From assembly GCF_002846555.1 (NCBI RefSeq), contig NZ_PJMS01000001.1:5291501-5355500 (forward strand): DNA of 64,000 bases. The letters are read 5' to 3'. Position numbers and translations under genes: made by a program. Position 1 is the stretch's first letter; the number at the start of each line of letters is the position of its first letter. The notes under the pieces were generated by a model. It did not search any database, was not told the DNA's origin, and saw only the letters and a program-made list of their open reading frames with translations. The stretch is from Aquimarina sp. MAR_2010_214 (GTDB lineage Bacteria > Bacteroidota > Bacteroidia > Flavobacteriales > Flavobacteriaceae). Shown in pieces: positions 7,756 to 18,400 of the stretch.

Positions 7756-9660
7756 TCAAAACTCATACCTCACAAAAGCCTCTATGGCAGCATAATCGGC
7801 TAACCCTAAGGCATTGTATTTCTGAGCGGTATCCCTATTTCGCTCTTCTGCCCGCATCCAGAATTCTCTTGAATCTTCTCCTTGAAACATTACTCCATCT
7901 TTTTGTGATTGATGGCAAAAAATGGCATGTCGTTTTTTTAGCACTTGATCCGGACTCATGGGCACAGCCATTTCAATTTCATGAATACCCCATTCGTGCC
8001 ATGCACCTCGGTATAACCAAACCCAACAATCTTTCATATACGGCTCTGTTTTTAACTGCTCTAAAGCTGCAAATAAAGCATCTAAACATACTTTATGCGT
8101 TCCGTGTGGGTCTGCCAAATCACCTGCCGCATAAATCTGATGTGGTTGTATTTCTTTTATTAGCTTACACATAATGGCAATATCTACTTCTGATAGTTTG
8201 TCTTTTTTTATTTTACCTGTTTCATAAAATGGTAAATCTAAAAAATGAACATTACTATCGTTTAATCCCAAATAGCGTGTTGCCGCAAATGATTCACTTC
8301 TTCTGATTAGTCCCTTTAATTGTCGTATTTCTATAGTATCGACAATATATTCATTTGCAGTAGACAACGTATCAATAATTTTTTGAGTTACTGTTGAGTC
8401 TGAATTCAATTTTTGACTTACTTCTGCAAATTTTAAAGCTTCTTGATTTGATACAGCTATATTGCCTGATGTTTGATAAGCCACATGAACTTCGTGACCT
8501 TGCTCAACTAATCTATCAAAAGTTCCTCCCATAGAAATCACATCATCATCGGGATGTGGACTAAAAATAATGACTCTCTTTTTGGCTGGATTTGCTCTCT
8601 CGGGCCTATTAGTATCATCTGCATTAGGCTTACCTCCAGGCCATCCCGTAATAGTGTGCTGTAATTTATTAAACATTGTAATATTCAAATCATAAGCAGA
8701 ACCTTCTTGCGCTAATAACCCAGACATACCATTATCGTTATAATCTTTATCTGTTAAGCTTAATATGCTTTTTTGGGTTAATTCGCATAGCCAGATAATT
8801 GCTTTATTCTTTAATGCTTCTGTCCATGCTAATGAACTAACCAACCAAGGTGTTTTATTTCTGGTTAATTCTGATCCTGCCTCGGTATCTAATATAAAAG
8901 TTGTGTTTTGGTGGTTTTGAAGGTATGTTGCAGGTACATGAGAAGAAACATCTCCTTCTATAGTTTCTTTGATAATTGTTGCTTTGTGCTGCCCCCATCC
9001 TAACAATACAATACGTTTTGCTGCTCTTACTGTAGCAATTCCCATAGTTATAGCTTTTCTAGGAACATTTTCTATACCTAAAAAAGAAGGAGCTGCATCC
9101 ACCCGGGTGATATGATCCAATGTTATCATTCGTGTACCAGAATTATAATGAGATCCTGGTTCATTAAAACCTATATGACCTGTTCTTCCTATACCTAATA
9201 ACTGAAAATCTAATCCACCTGCTTCTTTAATTTTCATTTCATAATCAATACAATATTGATAGAGATCATCATTATTTATTTTTCCATCGGGGATATGAAC
9301 ATTTTCGGGAGATATATCAATATGATCAAATAGATGTTCATACATGAAGTAATAATAACTCTGTATATTTTCTATATCCATTGGATAATATTCATCTAAA
9401 TTGAAGGTTATCACATTTTTAAAACTTAAACCTTCTTCATGATGCATTCTCACTAATTCTTCATATACCTTAATCGGAGAAGAACCAGTAGCTAATCCTA
9501 AAACGCATTGTTCATTTTTTTTCGATTTTTCTTTTATAAGATTTGCTATTTCTGTAGCCACTACTACAGAAGCTTCATTCGAATTTTTAAAAATTACGTT
9601 ATGTATTTTCTCAAATCTTGTTTCTTCAAATTGACCTGCCGGTTTATAATTAATATTCAT
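7756..9660 (-). CDS. nagB: glucosamine-6-phosphate deaminase fused to PIG-L/LmbE deacetylase domain
   Basis: 634 residues with two parts. Residues about 15-275 are NagB: LGLATGSSPIKVYEEL, FNLDEYY and LLGIGRTGHIGFNEPGS, which open and deaminate GlcN-6-P to fructose-6-P and ammonia. Residues about 360-600 carry the zinc-deacetylase signature IIFSPHPDDDVISMGGTF and DPHGTH of PIG-L/LmbE proteins, which remove acetyl groups from GlcNAc-type sugars. This fusion is common in Bacteroidota. It is the last gene of the glycan-utilisation operon, 41 bases after the symporter, and would feed imported aminosugar into glycolysis. Whether it prefers glucosamine or galactosamine phosphate cannot be seen. Confidence 0.9.
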   Translation of the reverse strand: MNINYKPAGQFEETRFEKIHNVIFKNSNEASVVVATEIANLIKEKSKKNEQCVLGLATGSSPIKVYEELVRMHHEEGLSFKNVITFNLDEYYPMDIENIQSYYYFMYEHLFDHIDISPENVHIPDGKINNDDLYQYCIDYEMKIKEAGGLDFQLLGIGRTGHIGFNEPGSHYNSGTRMITLDHITRVDAAPSFLGIENVPRKAITMGIATVRAAKRIVLLGWGQHKATIIKETIEGDVSSHVPATYLQNHQNTTFILDTEAGSELTRNKTPWLVSSLAWTEALKNKAIIWLCELTQKSILSLTDKDYNDNGMSGLLAQEGSAYDLNITMFNKLQHTITGWPGGKPNADDTNRPERANPAKKRVIIFSPHPDDDVISMGGTFDRLVEQGHEVHVAYQTSGNIAVSNQEALKFAEVSQKLNSDSTVTQKIIDTLSTANEYIVDTIEIRQLKGLIRRSESFAATRYLGLNDSNVHFLDLPFYETGKIKKDKLSEVDIAIMCKLIKEIQPHQIYAAGDLADPHGTHKVCLDALFAALEQLKTEPYMKDCWVWLYRGAWHEWGIHEIEMAVPMSPDQVLKKRHAIFCHQSQKDGVMFQGEDSREFWMRAEERNRDTAQKYNALGLADYAAIEAFVRYEF

Positions 9661-9701
9661 TTTTCTTCTAATTATTTCAACAATCTTTTTTAAATTCTAT
9701 T

Positions 9702-11516
9702 TTATAATATATTAGCTTTAATCTTACCCCATATTTTTATAAGTAAGTACCCCGAAACAATAGCTATTTCAGTCAATATCAGAGCGTAAGTTGTGTATCC
9801 ATATATCCAATATCCTGTGGCAAACATGATGCTATATATTAATACGCACCCCAATAACATTGCAAGAATACCGAAAGGTACACTCCATCCTTTTGAGGTA
9901 TTTTTTAAGATAATTTTCTCTTCTTTTGCTTGATCAACTATGTGATTCCACCCAGGACCTCCTGGTTGTGTCTTTTTATAAAAATCACGTAACACTTCTT
10001 TACTTTCTGGCTGAGTTACATAAGTAGCTATCAACCAAATAGTAGTGGTTAGAAAAACGACTATCGGAAATTCTGACCAATCTGGAAACACTCCATTTTC
10101 TGCATCAAAAAAATAGACACCTGCTGGTGTTAATTTCAATACTAAAGAAATGATTCCTGAAGCAAACATCGCTGTAATTTCACTCCAAGCATTAATACGC
10201 CACCAAAACCAACGTAAAATAAATATTAAGCCTGTTCCTGCTCCAAAAACTAATAGTACTTCAAACAACTGTAACGCATTTTGTAAAAGTAATGCTAAAA
10301 GTGCACTAAATACCATCAATATTACTGTTGCAATTCTACCTACTGCCACCAATCGTTTCTCTGAAGCATTTGGGTTAATTTGTTGTTTATAGAAATCATA
10401 AACAATATAAGAAGACCCCCAATTTAATTGCGTAGAAATGGTACTCATATATGCGGCCACCAAAGAGGCTAATACTAAACCTAATAATCCACTTGGTAAT
10501 TTGGTTAGCATGGCAGAATAGGCCAAATCATGACCTAGTTTATCTGTTGTTATATTTGGAAAAGCTTCTTGTATACTTGCCAGGTCTGGAAATATCACTA
10601 AAGATGCCAACGCTACAATAATCCATGGCCATGGACGTAATGCATAATGAATTATATTAAAAAAGAAGGTTGCTCCTATAGCATGATTTTCATTTTTGGC
10701 AGCCAACATTCGTTGTGCGATATAGCCACCGCCACCAGGTTCTGCTCCAGGATACCATGAACTCCACCATTGTACAGCTAATGGTATTATTAGTAAGGTG
10801 ATTATAGCATGTTTATCATTAAAATCAGGAAGTATCGATAGCTTATCTACCACATGTTCATTTGTAATTAAAGATTTTATACCTCCCACTTCTGGCAAAT
10901 TAACCAAATAATATGCAGCACCAATGGCACCCCCCATAGCAACAAAAAACAATATAAAATCGGTATAAACCACACCTTTAAAACCACCAATTGCACTAAA
11001 TGTAACCGTTATCAACCCTGCACTAATTACTGTTTGCCAAGGTTCTAAACCTAACATGATACCTCCTATTTTAATAGCAGCCAAAGTTACCGAAGACATG
11101 GTAATAACATTAAAAATAACACCAAGATATATGGCTCTGAATTTTCGTAAAAACTTTGCTGGTTTACCACTATAGCGCAATTCATAAAACTCTAAATCTG
11201 TGCTTACATTTGATTTTCTCCACAATTTGGCATAAACAAATACAGTTAACAAACCTGTGATCAAAAATGCCCACCAAACCCAATTACCAGATACTCCGTT
11301 TGTTCTTACAATATCAGTTACCAAATTGGGAGTGTCGGTAGAAAATGTCGTAGCAACCATAGATAAACCAAGTAACCACCATGGCATATTTCTTCCTGAT
11401 AAAAAAAACTCTGATGAATTTTTCCCTGATTTTTTAGACACCCAAATACCAACAAATAAAGTGATCACAAAAAATGCAATTATTAATACATAGTCAAAAG
11501 TACTTAGTGATATCAT
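9702..11516 (-). CDS. sodium:solute symporter (SSS family)
   Basis: 604-residue inner-membrane transporter with about 13-14 hydrophobic segments starting at residue 7. The N-terminal part (FFLSGRNMPWWLLGLSMVATTFSTDTP) and GGFKGVVYTDF are SSS/LeuT-fold signatures as in SGLT-like carriers. It should carry a sugar or aminosugar into the cytosol with sodium. It lies between the sugar-activating genes and the NagB fusion in the same orientation, so its substrate is probably the monosaccharide released from the target glycan. A 334-base gap containing a MITE-like repeat separates it from the gene upstream, so it may have its own promoter. Confidence 0.88.
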   Translation of the reverse strand: MISLSTFDYVLIIAFFVITLFVGIWVSKKSGKNSSEFFLSGRNMPWWLLGLSMVATTFSTDTPNLVTDIVRTNGVSGNWVWWAFLITGLLTVFVYAKLWRKSNVSTDLEFYELRYSGKPAKFLRKFRAIYLGVIFNVITMSSVTLAAIKIGGIMLGLEPWQTVISAGLITVTFSAIGGFKGVVYTDFILFFVAMGGAIGAAYYLVNLPEVGGIKSLITNEHVVDKLSILPDFNDKHAIITLLIIPLAVQWWSSWYPGAEPGGGGYIAQRMLAAKNENHAIGATFFFNIIHYALRPWPWIIVALASLVIFPDLASIQEAFPNITTDKLGHDLAYSAMLTKLPSGLLGLVLASLVAAYMSTISTQLNWGSSYIVYDFYKQQINPNASEKRLVAVGRIATVILMVFSALLALLLQNALQLFEVLLVFGAGTGLIFILRWFWWRINAWSEITAMFASGIISLVLKLTPAGVYFFDAENGVFPDWSEFPIVVFLTTTIWLIATYVTQPESKEVLRDFYKKTQPGGPGWNHIVDQAKEEKIILKNTSKGWSVPFGILAMLLGCVLIYSIMFATGYWIYGYTTYALILTEIAIVSGYLLIKIWGKIKANIL

Positions 11517-11580
11517 TATGTCTTTTTAAATTTATAATTTATTGTAATATTCTAAAGCTTTTTATTAAATGGTCATAGCT

Positions 11581-11786
11581 GTTGCGCATTTTTACATTTT
11601 TTAATCTAAAATTCGTCAATTCTAGTGCTTCGACCGTAGGAAGAAGTATATCGAGCCCTTCGACACGCTCAGGATGACAAGAATTTTGGGTCAAAAAAGC
11701 TATTTTCGATACACTTTTTCTCCATTTTATTACGAAAAACCACTCGAATTGACGCTTTTTCCTACAATTAATCAAAATGCACAACG
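11581..11786. repeat. MITE-like repeat, copy 2
   Basis: About 206 bases with terminal motifs GTTGCGCATTTTT (11581) and AAAATGCACAAC (complementary, ending 11785), subterminal CGTCAATTCTAGTG and CACTCGAATTGACG, and a central palindrome CCTTCGACACGCTCAGG (11657-11673). Read as protein on the minus strand it gives the CHPERVEGL phrase known from widespread Bacteroidota intergenic repeats. It matches the repeat at 4606-6014 and has an unoccupied GCAC-TA-GAATTGACG site where the other copy carries the IS110. It sits between the nucleotidyltransferase and symporter genes. Confidence 0.75.
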
Positions 11787-11850
11787 AATTAATCATATGT
11801 AATTCTTAACGGCTTATAGATCATTAATGCTTCCTATAGGTTGCATTTTA

Positions 11851-12723
11851 TTAATCCCAGCTTAATTTAGAATAATGTTTGCTTAAATACTTCTTTACTG
11901 CAACTATATCATCTTTTGCCGTTAAATCTGGTACATGTTCAGAAAAAGGTATTCCTATGGCTTCTTTCGGATGTTCTTTTAACATGTTTAAAAGAACTGT
12001 TGGTAGTTCTTTTTCATTTCTTTCTGGATGAACAGGACAGTTTTTTAAATAAGGATAAATAGTAGTTCCACTAAATTTAAAAGCATTCATACTAACTCGT
12101 AATTTACCTTCTTTATCTTTATAGTTATTTACCTCTGCTTGAGGTGGTTTTTCAATAATATCTAACAAATGATTTGTTTCATCTAGTTTTGCAAGTGCGA
12201 AACGTGAAATTCGTTCTGAAGAAAACTCCATCGTATCTCTATCATAACTAATAAAAGCATTTTGGCTTGATGTAGCTCTTAATGCATATAACGCATCTGA
12301 GGAATATAAGTTATCACTATTACACACTGTATAATAACCTTTGTTCAATTCGGGGTATTGCTCAACAGCCTGAAATAATGCATCTGCTGTACCAAATGGT
12401 TTTACTCTTCCTTCAGGAATATATTGAATCGCAAAAGATATGCTAAGACCGTGAAAGTCATTATCCTTATCATTATCGCCATAAAACTTTTTAAATAATT
12501 CACCTTGTTCACTTATGATGATATAAATCTTTTTATAGCCTGCAAGTTTTGCATTATATAGCAGATAATCCATGAGAGGGCGTCCATTTGGACCAACACC
12601 AATAAGGCCTTTACTTCTTTTATTTGCTTGTTCAATTTCTTCATCGCTTAAGTCTTGGAGTGAAGTTTGTTTCTTCATTCGGGATGAAGCACCACCCGCT
12701 AAAATTATTAGGTTTCTATGCAT
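11851..12723 (-). CDS. sugar-phosphate nucleotidyltransferase
   Basis: 290 residues with the N-terminal nucleotidyltransferase signature LIILAGGASSRMKK, a PLMDYLLYNAKLAGYKKIYIIIS acceptor-subdomain start, FGTADALFQAV and YYTVCNSDNLYS with the metal-binding Asp. The enzyme would join a sugar-1-phosphate to a nucleotide. The ATG at 12723 (MHRNLIIL) is chosen; longer readings from 12795 run into the preceding gene and add residues unlike the family. It is 28 bases downstream of the GHMP kinase, so kinase and nucleotidyltransferase probably act in sequence on the sugar released by this locus, for example to a UDP-sugar. Substrate not determinable. Confidence 0.8.
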   Translation of the reverse strand: MHRNLIILAGGASSRMKKQTSLQDLSDEEIEQANKRSKGLIGVGPNGRPLMDYLLYNAKLAGYKKIYIIISEQGELFKKFYGDNDKDNDFHGLSISFAIQYIPEGRVKPFGTADALFQAVEQYPELNKGYYTVCNSDNLYSSDALYALRATSSQNAFISYDRDTMEFSSERISRFALAKLDETNHLLDIIEKPPQAEVNNYKDKEGKLRVSMNAFKFSGTTIYPYLKNCPVHPERNEKELPTVLLNMLKEHPKEAIGIPFSEHVPDLTAKDDIVAVKKYLSKHYSKLSWD

Positions 12724-12751
12724 TCGATAATTTATTTTTTGTTTACAATTT

Positions 12752-13867
12752 TTAGAGTATTCTTGCTCCAGGATCAACCTCAACCAGGTAAGCATCTTTT
12801 CCTCCTGCTTTTATAATTTCATCAATAACTTGTTGTTCTTTACCTTCTGGAGCAATAGCAACAATACTACCTCCTCTACCAGAGCCAACAATCTTTGCTC
12901 CATAAGCACCAACTTTTAATGCTCCTTCGATCATATGATCAATTTTGGGTAGTGTTATTTTTAGAAGATCCCTTAAAATAGTATGATGTTGATTCATTAA
13001 TACACCTATTTTTTCTATATCTAAATGATCTTTTTTAAATTCTGTAAGTGCTTTTTTGGTTATATCATGATTTGATACAGCTGCATAAAAGAAAGGTTCT
13101 AATCTATCTGGCAGATGATGAGATAATTTTTTTATATCTTTTTTTTCGACATTTTCTATATTAAAATTTTCATGATACATCGCCAATGTATGTATAGCTT
13201 GCCAAGCATTTTCTTTTAATTCATTTAAAACACCAATTGTTTCTTTTGGGATACCAGATTCTCCTATAATTAGTCCAGGTATTGGGCGATCAAATAACTC
13301 ATATGAATTATTCTCTCCAGTTTCCAAATACATGATATTCCCCAGGCCAATACTATATTGATCCATTTTTCCTCCAGGGTTTCCGTGTTCTAAAACTTCG
13401 GCTTCATATGCAATTTGTGAAATAAACTCTGGTGTGATTTTATGGTCAGCTCCAAAAGCTTCTAATAAAAACTGAACCCAGGACACTACTACTGCCGAAG
13501 AACTAGAGGTACCAGCATTTATTGGTAGATTTCCAGAAATTGTGATATCATATCCAACATTAGGAATGCAATCGTATCTTCTCAACACTTTTAGTGCTGA
13601 TAATAAGTGATCTCCTTTTTCAACAAATCTAATTTCATCACAAACATTGATACTTCTTTTTTTACCAATATCCGGTGTATTGATATTAAAGGTTCTTTCT
13701 TTATTTTTAAAAGCAGTTAATTTAATATGTCTGTTTATGGCACATGCTATTACTGGCAGACCCAGATAATCTTGATGGTCTCCAAATAGGCATGTTCTCC
13801 CTGGGGCAAATGAAATCAATTTATTTTTCCTGTTAACTTTATTCAAAATCATGTTATTATAATCCAT
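12752..13867 (-). CDS. GHMP-family sugar kinase (galactokinase-like)
   Basis: 371 residues. All three GHMP motifs are present: FAPGRTCLFGDHQDYLG (galactokinase-type signature), PINAGTSSSSAVVVSW (ATP-binding loop) and GAKIVGSGRGGSIVAI (motif 3). It should phosphorylate a sugar, probably at C1. The start MDYNN at 13867 is preferred to the ATG at 13888 because AAAGGAG lies nine bases upstream, a rare clear ribosome site in this genome. With the GH109-type enzyme in the locus, N-acetylgalactosamine or galactose is a plausible substrate; this is inference. It is coupled closely to the nucleotidyltransferase downstream. Confidence 0.82.
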   Translation of the reverse strand: MDYNNMILNKVNRKNKLISFAPGRTCLFGDHQDYLGLPVIACAINRHIKLTAFKNKERTFNINTPDIGKKRSINVCDEIRFVEKGDHLLSALKVLRRYDCIPNVGYDITISGNLPINAGTSSSSAVVVSWVQFLLEAFGADHKITPEFISQIAYEAEVLEHGNPGGKMDQYSIGLGNIMYLETGENNSYELFDRPIPGLIIGESGIPKETIGVLNELKENAWQAIHTLAMYHENFNIENVEKKDIKKLSHHLPDRLEPFFYAAVSNHDITKKALTEFKKDHLDIEKIGVLMNQHHTILRDLLKITLPKIDHMIEGALKVGAYGAKIVGSGRGGSIVAIAPEGKEQQVIDEIIKAGGKDAYLVEVDPGARIL

Positions 13868-13887
13868 ACATTTTATCTCCTTTAGCA

Positions 13888-13927
13888 AAATAAAGCCTCT
13901 GAATAATATTTAATCATCAAAGGCTTT
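13888..13927 (-). terminator. hairpin between the DUF3472 gene and the sugar kinase
   Basis: AAAGCCTCTGA (13892-13902) pairs with TCAAAGGCTTT (13917-13927) with one wobble, and the minus-strand transcript then reads ATTTTGC. It ends just before the GGAG ribosome site of the kinase. It may end or attenuate the glycan-uptake transcript, separating it from the sugar-activation genes. Confidence 0.5.
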
Positions 13928-14052
13928 TCAAATCAGCTAACTCAACAAATATTTTAAAGTTTTAGTTTGGTTAAAGTGATGTCATATGTTTTATATATTT
14001 TGTTTTTATAATATTCTATATCCCACCTCAACCTTTATAATTTTAATTATCG

Positions 14053-15408
14053 TTACTTATTTTTTAATGCCCCTAAACCAGGTAGTTGTGAAAAATCTAC
14101 ATCTGGTTTTACACCATTTGCTGTTCGAGAAAACTCAGTATTCATAGTTGTATTATCATCAAAAAATCCGCAGTTTTTCAAGTAAAATGAGTTTCCATCT
14201 ACACCACCTGCATAATCAAGTCTAGCCTCTTTCCTAGCGGTTGCATCAGCAGTAAACTTGGCATTCGTTAATTCGTGCCATTGCCCCTGGGTATCATATA
14301 CCCATTGATTTGCGTATTTTCCTTTTCTTGAAATAAAGCCTGTATGTGTTCTGAAATTTTCTAAAAATGAATAAAACCCTTTTAAATATGTATTTGTATG
14401 TGGTCTTCTAAAACTTGCAATTAATTTCCACTCACCTTCTTCTGGGGCATAGAAATATGCTGTGTAATCTGTAGAATTATTGACTGAGGGTTCTCCTTTT
14501 AATAAAAATTTATATGTATTTTCAGGTTTCCAATCAAACACCTTATAGCTCTGTCCTCCAGAACCTTCTCCTCCAAAACTTCCACCTGTCACTCCTTCAC
14601 CTTTACCTAAAAGAATTATTTTATAGTCATCTGGAATTGTACTTGGATCATCAGTAACAAATGGGCTCCATACAGAAAATAATATTCTCCTTTCGGTATC
14701 CGAATTAACTTGAATTCCAAAATATCCTTCTCCAAAACCATTTGCCATAAAATAGGACCCAACCACATCTTCTCCTTTAGGTATTGTAACCTCGTTATAG
14801 AAATATATAACATCCTTATTTTCTGGCATTTTATAAGTTAAATGAACAGAAGGTCCTCTTCTTCCAAAATGAAAGCTAAAGTCATTCGGCACAAATGAAA
14901 CACCACTAGTTGTTGCCGGTCCACCGATAAAAACTTTGTTGATATCTCCTATGTATTCGCCTGTTTTTTGAAGTCCTTGAATTTCAATAAAATTATATCC
15001 CGATTTAGTTATATCAAACATCCCTATTTCAACATTTTTATAAGTTGTATTATCAATAACTATATCTTTTGTTGTATTACCTACTGTTACTCTAATAGTT
15101 GATGGCCCTGTTTCTGATTTAATATTTAAACCAAGATGTAATTCACCTGTTAATTTTGTATGAAAATAAACACGAATAACATCATCTAATGATGTCCAAT
15201 TATGAATACCAGAATCATGGATTAAAACAGCATCCTGCTCTGTACTATTAACTACCCAACTATTAGCTCCTGGAGGAATAGTTATTGATAGGTCTAATTG
15301 ATTATTACTTTCGGGGTTAACAGATTTTTTATCCGAACTACATGCCAATATGCAAATGCACATCAATAAAAACAAGATTTTATAAATTGATTTTTTATAC
15401 TTTTTCAT
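14053..15408 (-). CDS. DUF5077/DUF3472 lipoprotein
   Basis: 451-residue lipoprotein: MKKYKKSIYKILFLLMCIC followed by the lipobox ILAC and SSDKK. Residues about 35-165 resemble the DUF5077 beta-sandwich (IPPGANSWVV, FHTKLTGELHLGLN), and residues about 175-420 the DUF3472 domain (PNDFSFHFGRRGPSVHLTY, the FMANGFGEGYFGIQVNS segment, GGSFGGEGSGGQS, RTHTGFISRKGKYANQW). Such proteins accompany SusC/SusD loci and are thought to bind or process glycans at the surface; no reaction is established. It is 23 bases downstream of the FG-GAP protein, and a hairpin follows it. Confidence 0.75.
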   Translation of the reverse strand: MKKYKKSIYKILFLLMCICILACSSDKKSVNPESNNQLDLSITIPPGANSWVVNSTEQDAVLIHDSGIHNWTSLDDVIRVYFHTKLTGELHLGLNIKSETGPSTIRVTVGNTTKDIVIDNTTYKNVEIGMFDITKSGYNFIEIQGLQKTGEYIGDINKVFIGGPATTSGVSFVPNDFSFHFGRRGPSVHLTYKMPENKDVIYFYNEVTIPKGEDVVGSYFMANGFGEGYFGIQVNSDTERRILFSVWSPFVTDDPSTIPDDYKIILLGKGEGVTGGSFGGEGSGGQSYKVFDWKPENTYKFLLKGEPSVNNSTDYTAYFYAPEEGEWKLIASFRRPHTNTYLKGFYSFLENFRTHTGFISRKGKYANQWVYDTQGQWHELTNAKFTADATARKEARLDYAGGVDGNSFYLKNCGFFDDNTTMNTEFSRTANGVKPDVDFSQLPGLGALKNK

Positions 15409-15431
15409 TATTTTATACTCTTCATAATTAG

Positions 15432-18400
15432 TTAGTTAACTTCATATCGTTGATGCTTACCATTATTATTTACCACAATAACAGCTTTCCTTTTTTGAGA
15501 GGTTATTAGCAGCATATTTCTCACATCTTTATCTGCGTAAAATCCAGTTTCAGAGTTTTTTACAGGCTGAAATTCTCCTTTTGAGAGTCCTTTTAGATAA
15601 ACACCTATACCTGCATCTGCACGAGTGGTTTCTACCTCTGTATGATAATTATTTCCTGCCATTAGTAAATCTTTAATATGATCCCCATCAAAATCTTCAT
15701 AAAGAATACTATTAATCGGGGTCATTTGAGCTTCTACAGGAAATGGGGTGAATTCAAAACCAGCGTTATAATTTATAAAAACACCAGACCTAAATTCTGT
15801 AGCTTGATAATGAATAGCTGATTGAAAAGTTTCTCCTATTATTTCCTGAATATCACTATTGGCAAAATCGCTGTACGTTTTTATCCTTTCTTTTAAGTAC
15901 GGTATTTGTTCTGCTGTACAATGCTTACCTCTCACAGGAACTTGCTTCGATTTATAATATTTGGCCAACATAATATCTTCTGTACCATTATTATCAAAAT
16001 CATTTGTATATACGTGAAAGGGTTTTTCTTTTGATGCTTCATGTTTGAAGTTTAATCCTAAATTTCCAGCTATTATATCTTTGTCTCCATCCTTATCGAT
16101 ATCAACGATCAAAACTTTATTCCACCACCCCTTGGTTGACGATAAATCATTATACATTTCTTTTCTAGAAAGCCCTTTTTTATCATTAATAAAAACTTCA
16201 ATACCCATCCATTCTCCGGTAACGATTAGATCCAAATCATTATCGTTATCTATATCATTCCATTCTGCACTAGTCACCATACCAATCTTTTTTAGATCTG
16301 GTGCCAAATCATCTGTTTTATCTATAAATTTTCCATTTTCATTAATTAACAAGTAACTTGTTGGTGCATATGGGTATTTTCCTGGGATTACACGACTTCC
16401 TATAAATAGGTCAACATCTCCATCTTGATCAAAATCTGAAGCTTTTACAATAGAACCAGCAGTATTAATAGGTGGTAATTTCAATTCTGATCGATTAAAA
16501 TTATAATCTCCTTCATTGATATATAATCTGTCTTGTAATAGTGGTGAGTCTGGATCAAACTCGTAACTTCCGCTTACTACATATAAATCTTTATCTCCAT
16601 CATTATCCGCATCAAAAAAACTAGCACTTACATCTTCATACAAACTATCTTTTATAAAATCCTGCACAGGTACATTTTTGAAATTCCCTTCTTGTGAAGC
16701 TATTAATAGTTGTGCAGTTTGGTTATGTGCTCCTCCTATAAAAAGATCTTCTAATCCGTCGTTATTAAGATCTGTTTTTGCTATTGCAGGTCCTGTTTGT
16801 GATAGTTTATGTGGTAATAATAATTGTTTATCAAAATCATTGAAAGAGATTTCAGTATGCTCGAAATCTACCATAGATTCTGTAAAAATTGTATTAGATT
16901 CTGTATTGGTACTTTGTCTTGCTGTTTTAACACTTTTGACGTAATCAATACTTAATGATTGGTTTGCTTTTATATTCGTAAGATGTTGCTTATTCCCATC
17001 AGACCAAATGATCTCAATTTTGGGAACTATATCATCTTTTCCTATCCCAAAATGCAATGTATTCGACATAGAAGAAAGATATCCTCTGGAGTTTATGAGT
17101 TGTCGAGTTAGTACTTTCCCATCATTCATATACATTTTTACGGTTGTTCCAACTCCGAATACATTTTTCTGTAATCCTTTAAAGGTGAATTGTAAAAAAT
17201 TATTATCATTGATTCCTCTTGCATTATTTCTAAGTATCGTTGCATTTTCATCTAAATTATTAGTAACTATATCCAGATCGCCATCATTGTCTAAATCAAC
17301 ATACACCGCACCGTTTGAGAATGTCGGTTTTTCATCTGACCAGTCTTTAGTTATATTATCAAATTTTAGATTTCCTTTATTTTTAAATAAATAGTTAGTT
17401 AATTTTTGTTGGGGTAATTTTTGGGTGAATTCGTAAAAATCTTTTTCTTTTAGGGTATTTCTTTTTTTGTTGATGGTGTTATTAATTTCAATGTTCATAT
17501 CACGATCAACAACATCTCTATAAATACCATTGGTGACATAAATATCGTTTAATCCATCCAAATCAAAGTCCGCAAAAAGCACAGACCAACTCCAGTCTGT
17601 TTGCGCAAGGCCAGACATCTGAGCAATCTCACTAAAAGTACCATTTCCATTATTTAGTTGCATTACATTATGCATGTACTGATAATGATAATCTTTTTTT
17701 ACCATTTCATTAAATCGATCAATAGACATCATAGACATGGTTGTTTTGGATCGAACATGATCTTCTGGGCTCATATCTAAAACCATTAAATCATTAAATC
17801 CATCGTTATTAATATCTCCAATATCGCTTCCCATGCTATAATATGAGATGTGCTTAAAAAGTGTGTTCTTTTTGTCTGAGAAGGTTCCGTTTTTATTATT
17901 TATATAGGCGAAATCAGGTCCGATAAAATCATTAGACACATAAATATCTAGCCAACCGTCATTATTAAGATCTCCTACCTGTGCATTAAGCCCGAAGCCT
18001 AAATCTGGTAGAATTCCTGCTTGTTCTGAAACATCTGTAAAGTTTCCCTTTCCGTCATTATTATATAACTTATCACTACTTCTAAAAGATTGTGTTTCTT
18101 TACTATTCTGAATTTTATCTATATCTAGTATTTTACCTGATAAATCAAACTCGGCTGGAGCATTAGCTATATAAACATCCAGATCTCCATCTTTATCATA
18201 ATCAAAGAATGTAGATGCGATCGATCGATTAGTATCTGCTAATCCATGTTGTTTTGCTTGTTCTGTAAAGGTGAGATCTCCATTGTTTACATATAGCATA
18301 TTGGCAAGTTTCTGATCTCCTTCATACCAACCTGCTCTATTAATATAGATATCTAAAAAACCATCATTATTGATATCGACAACAGATACTGCGGTATCAA

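Noticed and set aside
11539..11796. 85-codon minus-strand frame containing CHPERVEGL
   Set aside because: It is the translation of the MITE-like repeat copy 2; this phrase is known from intergenic repeats and the frame has no ribosome site.
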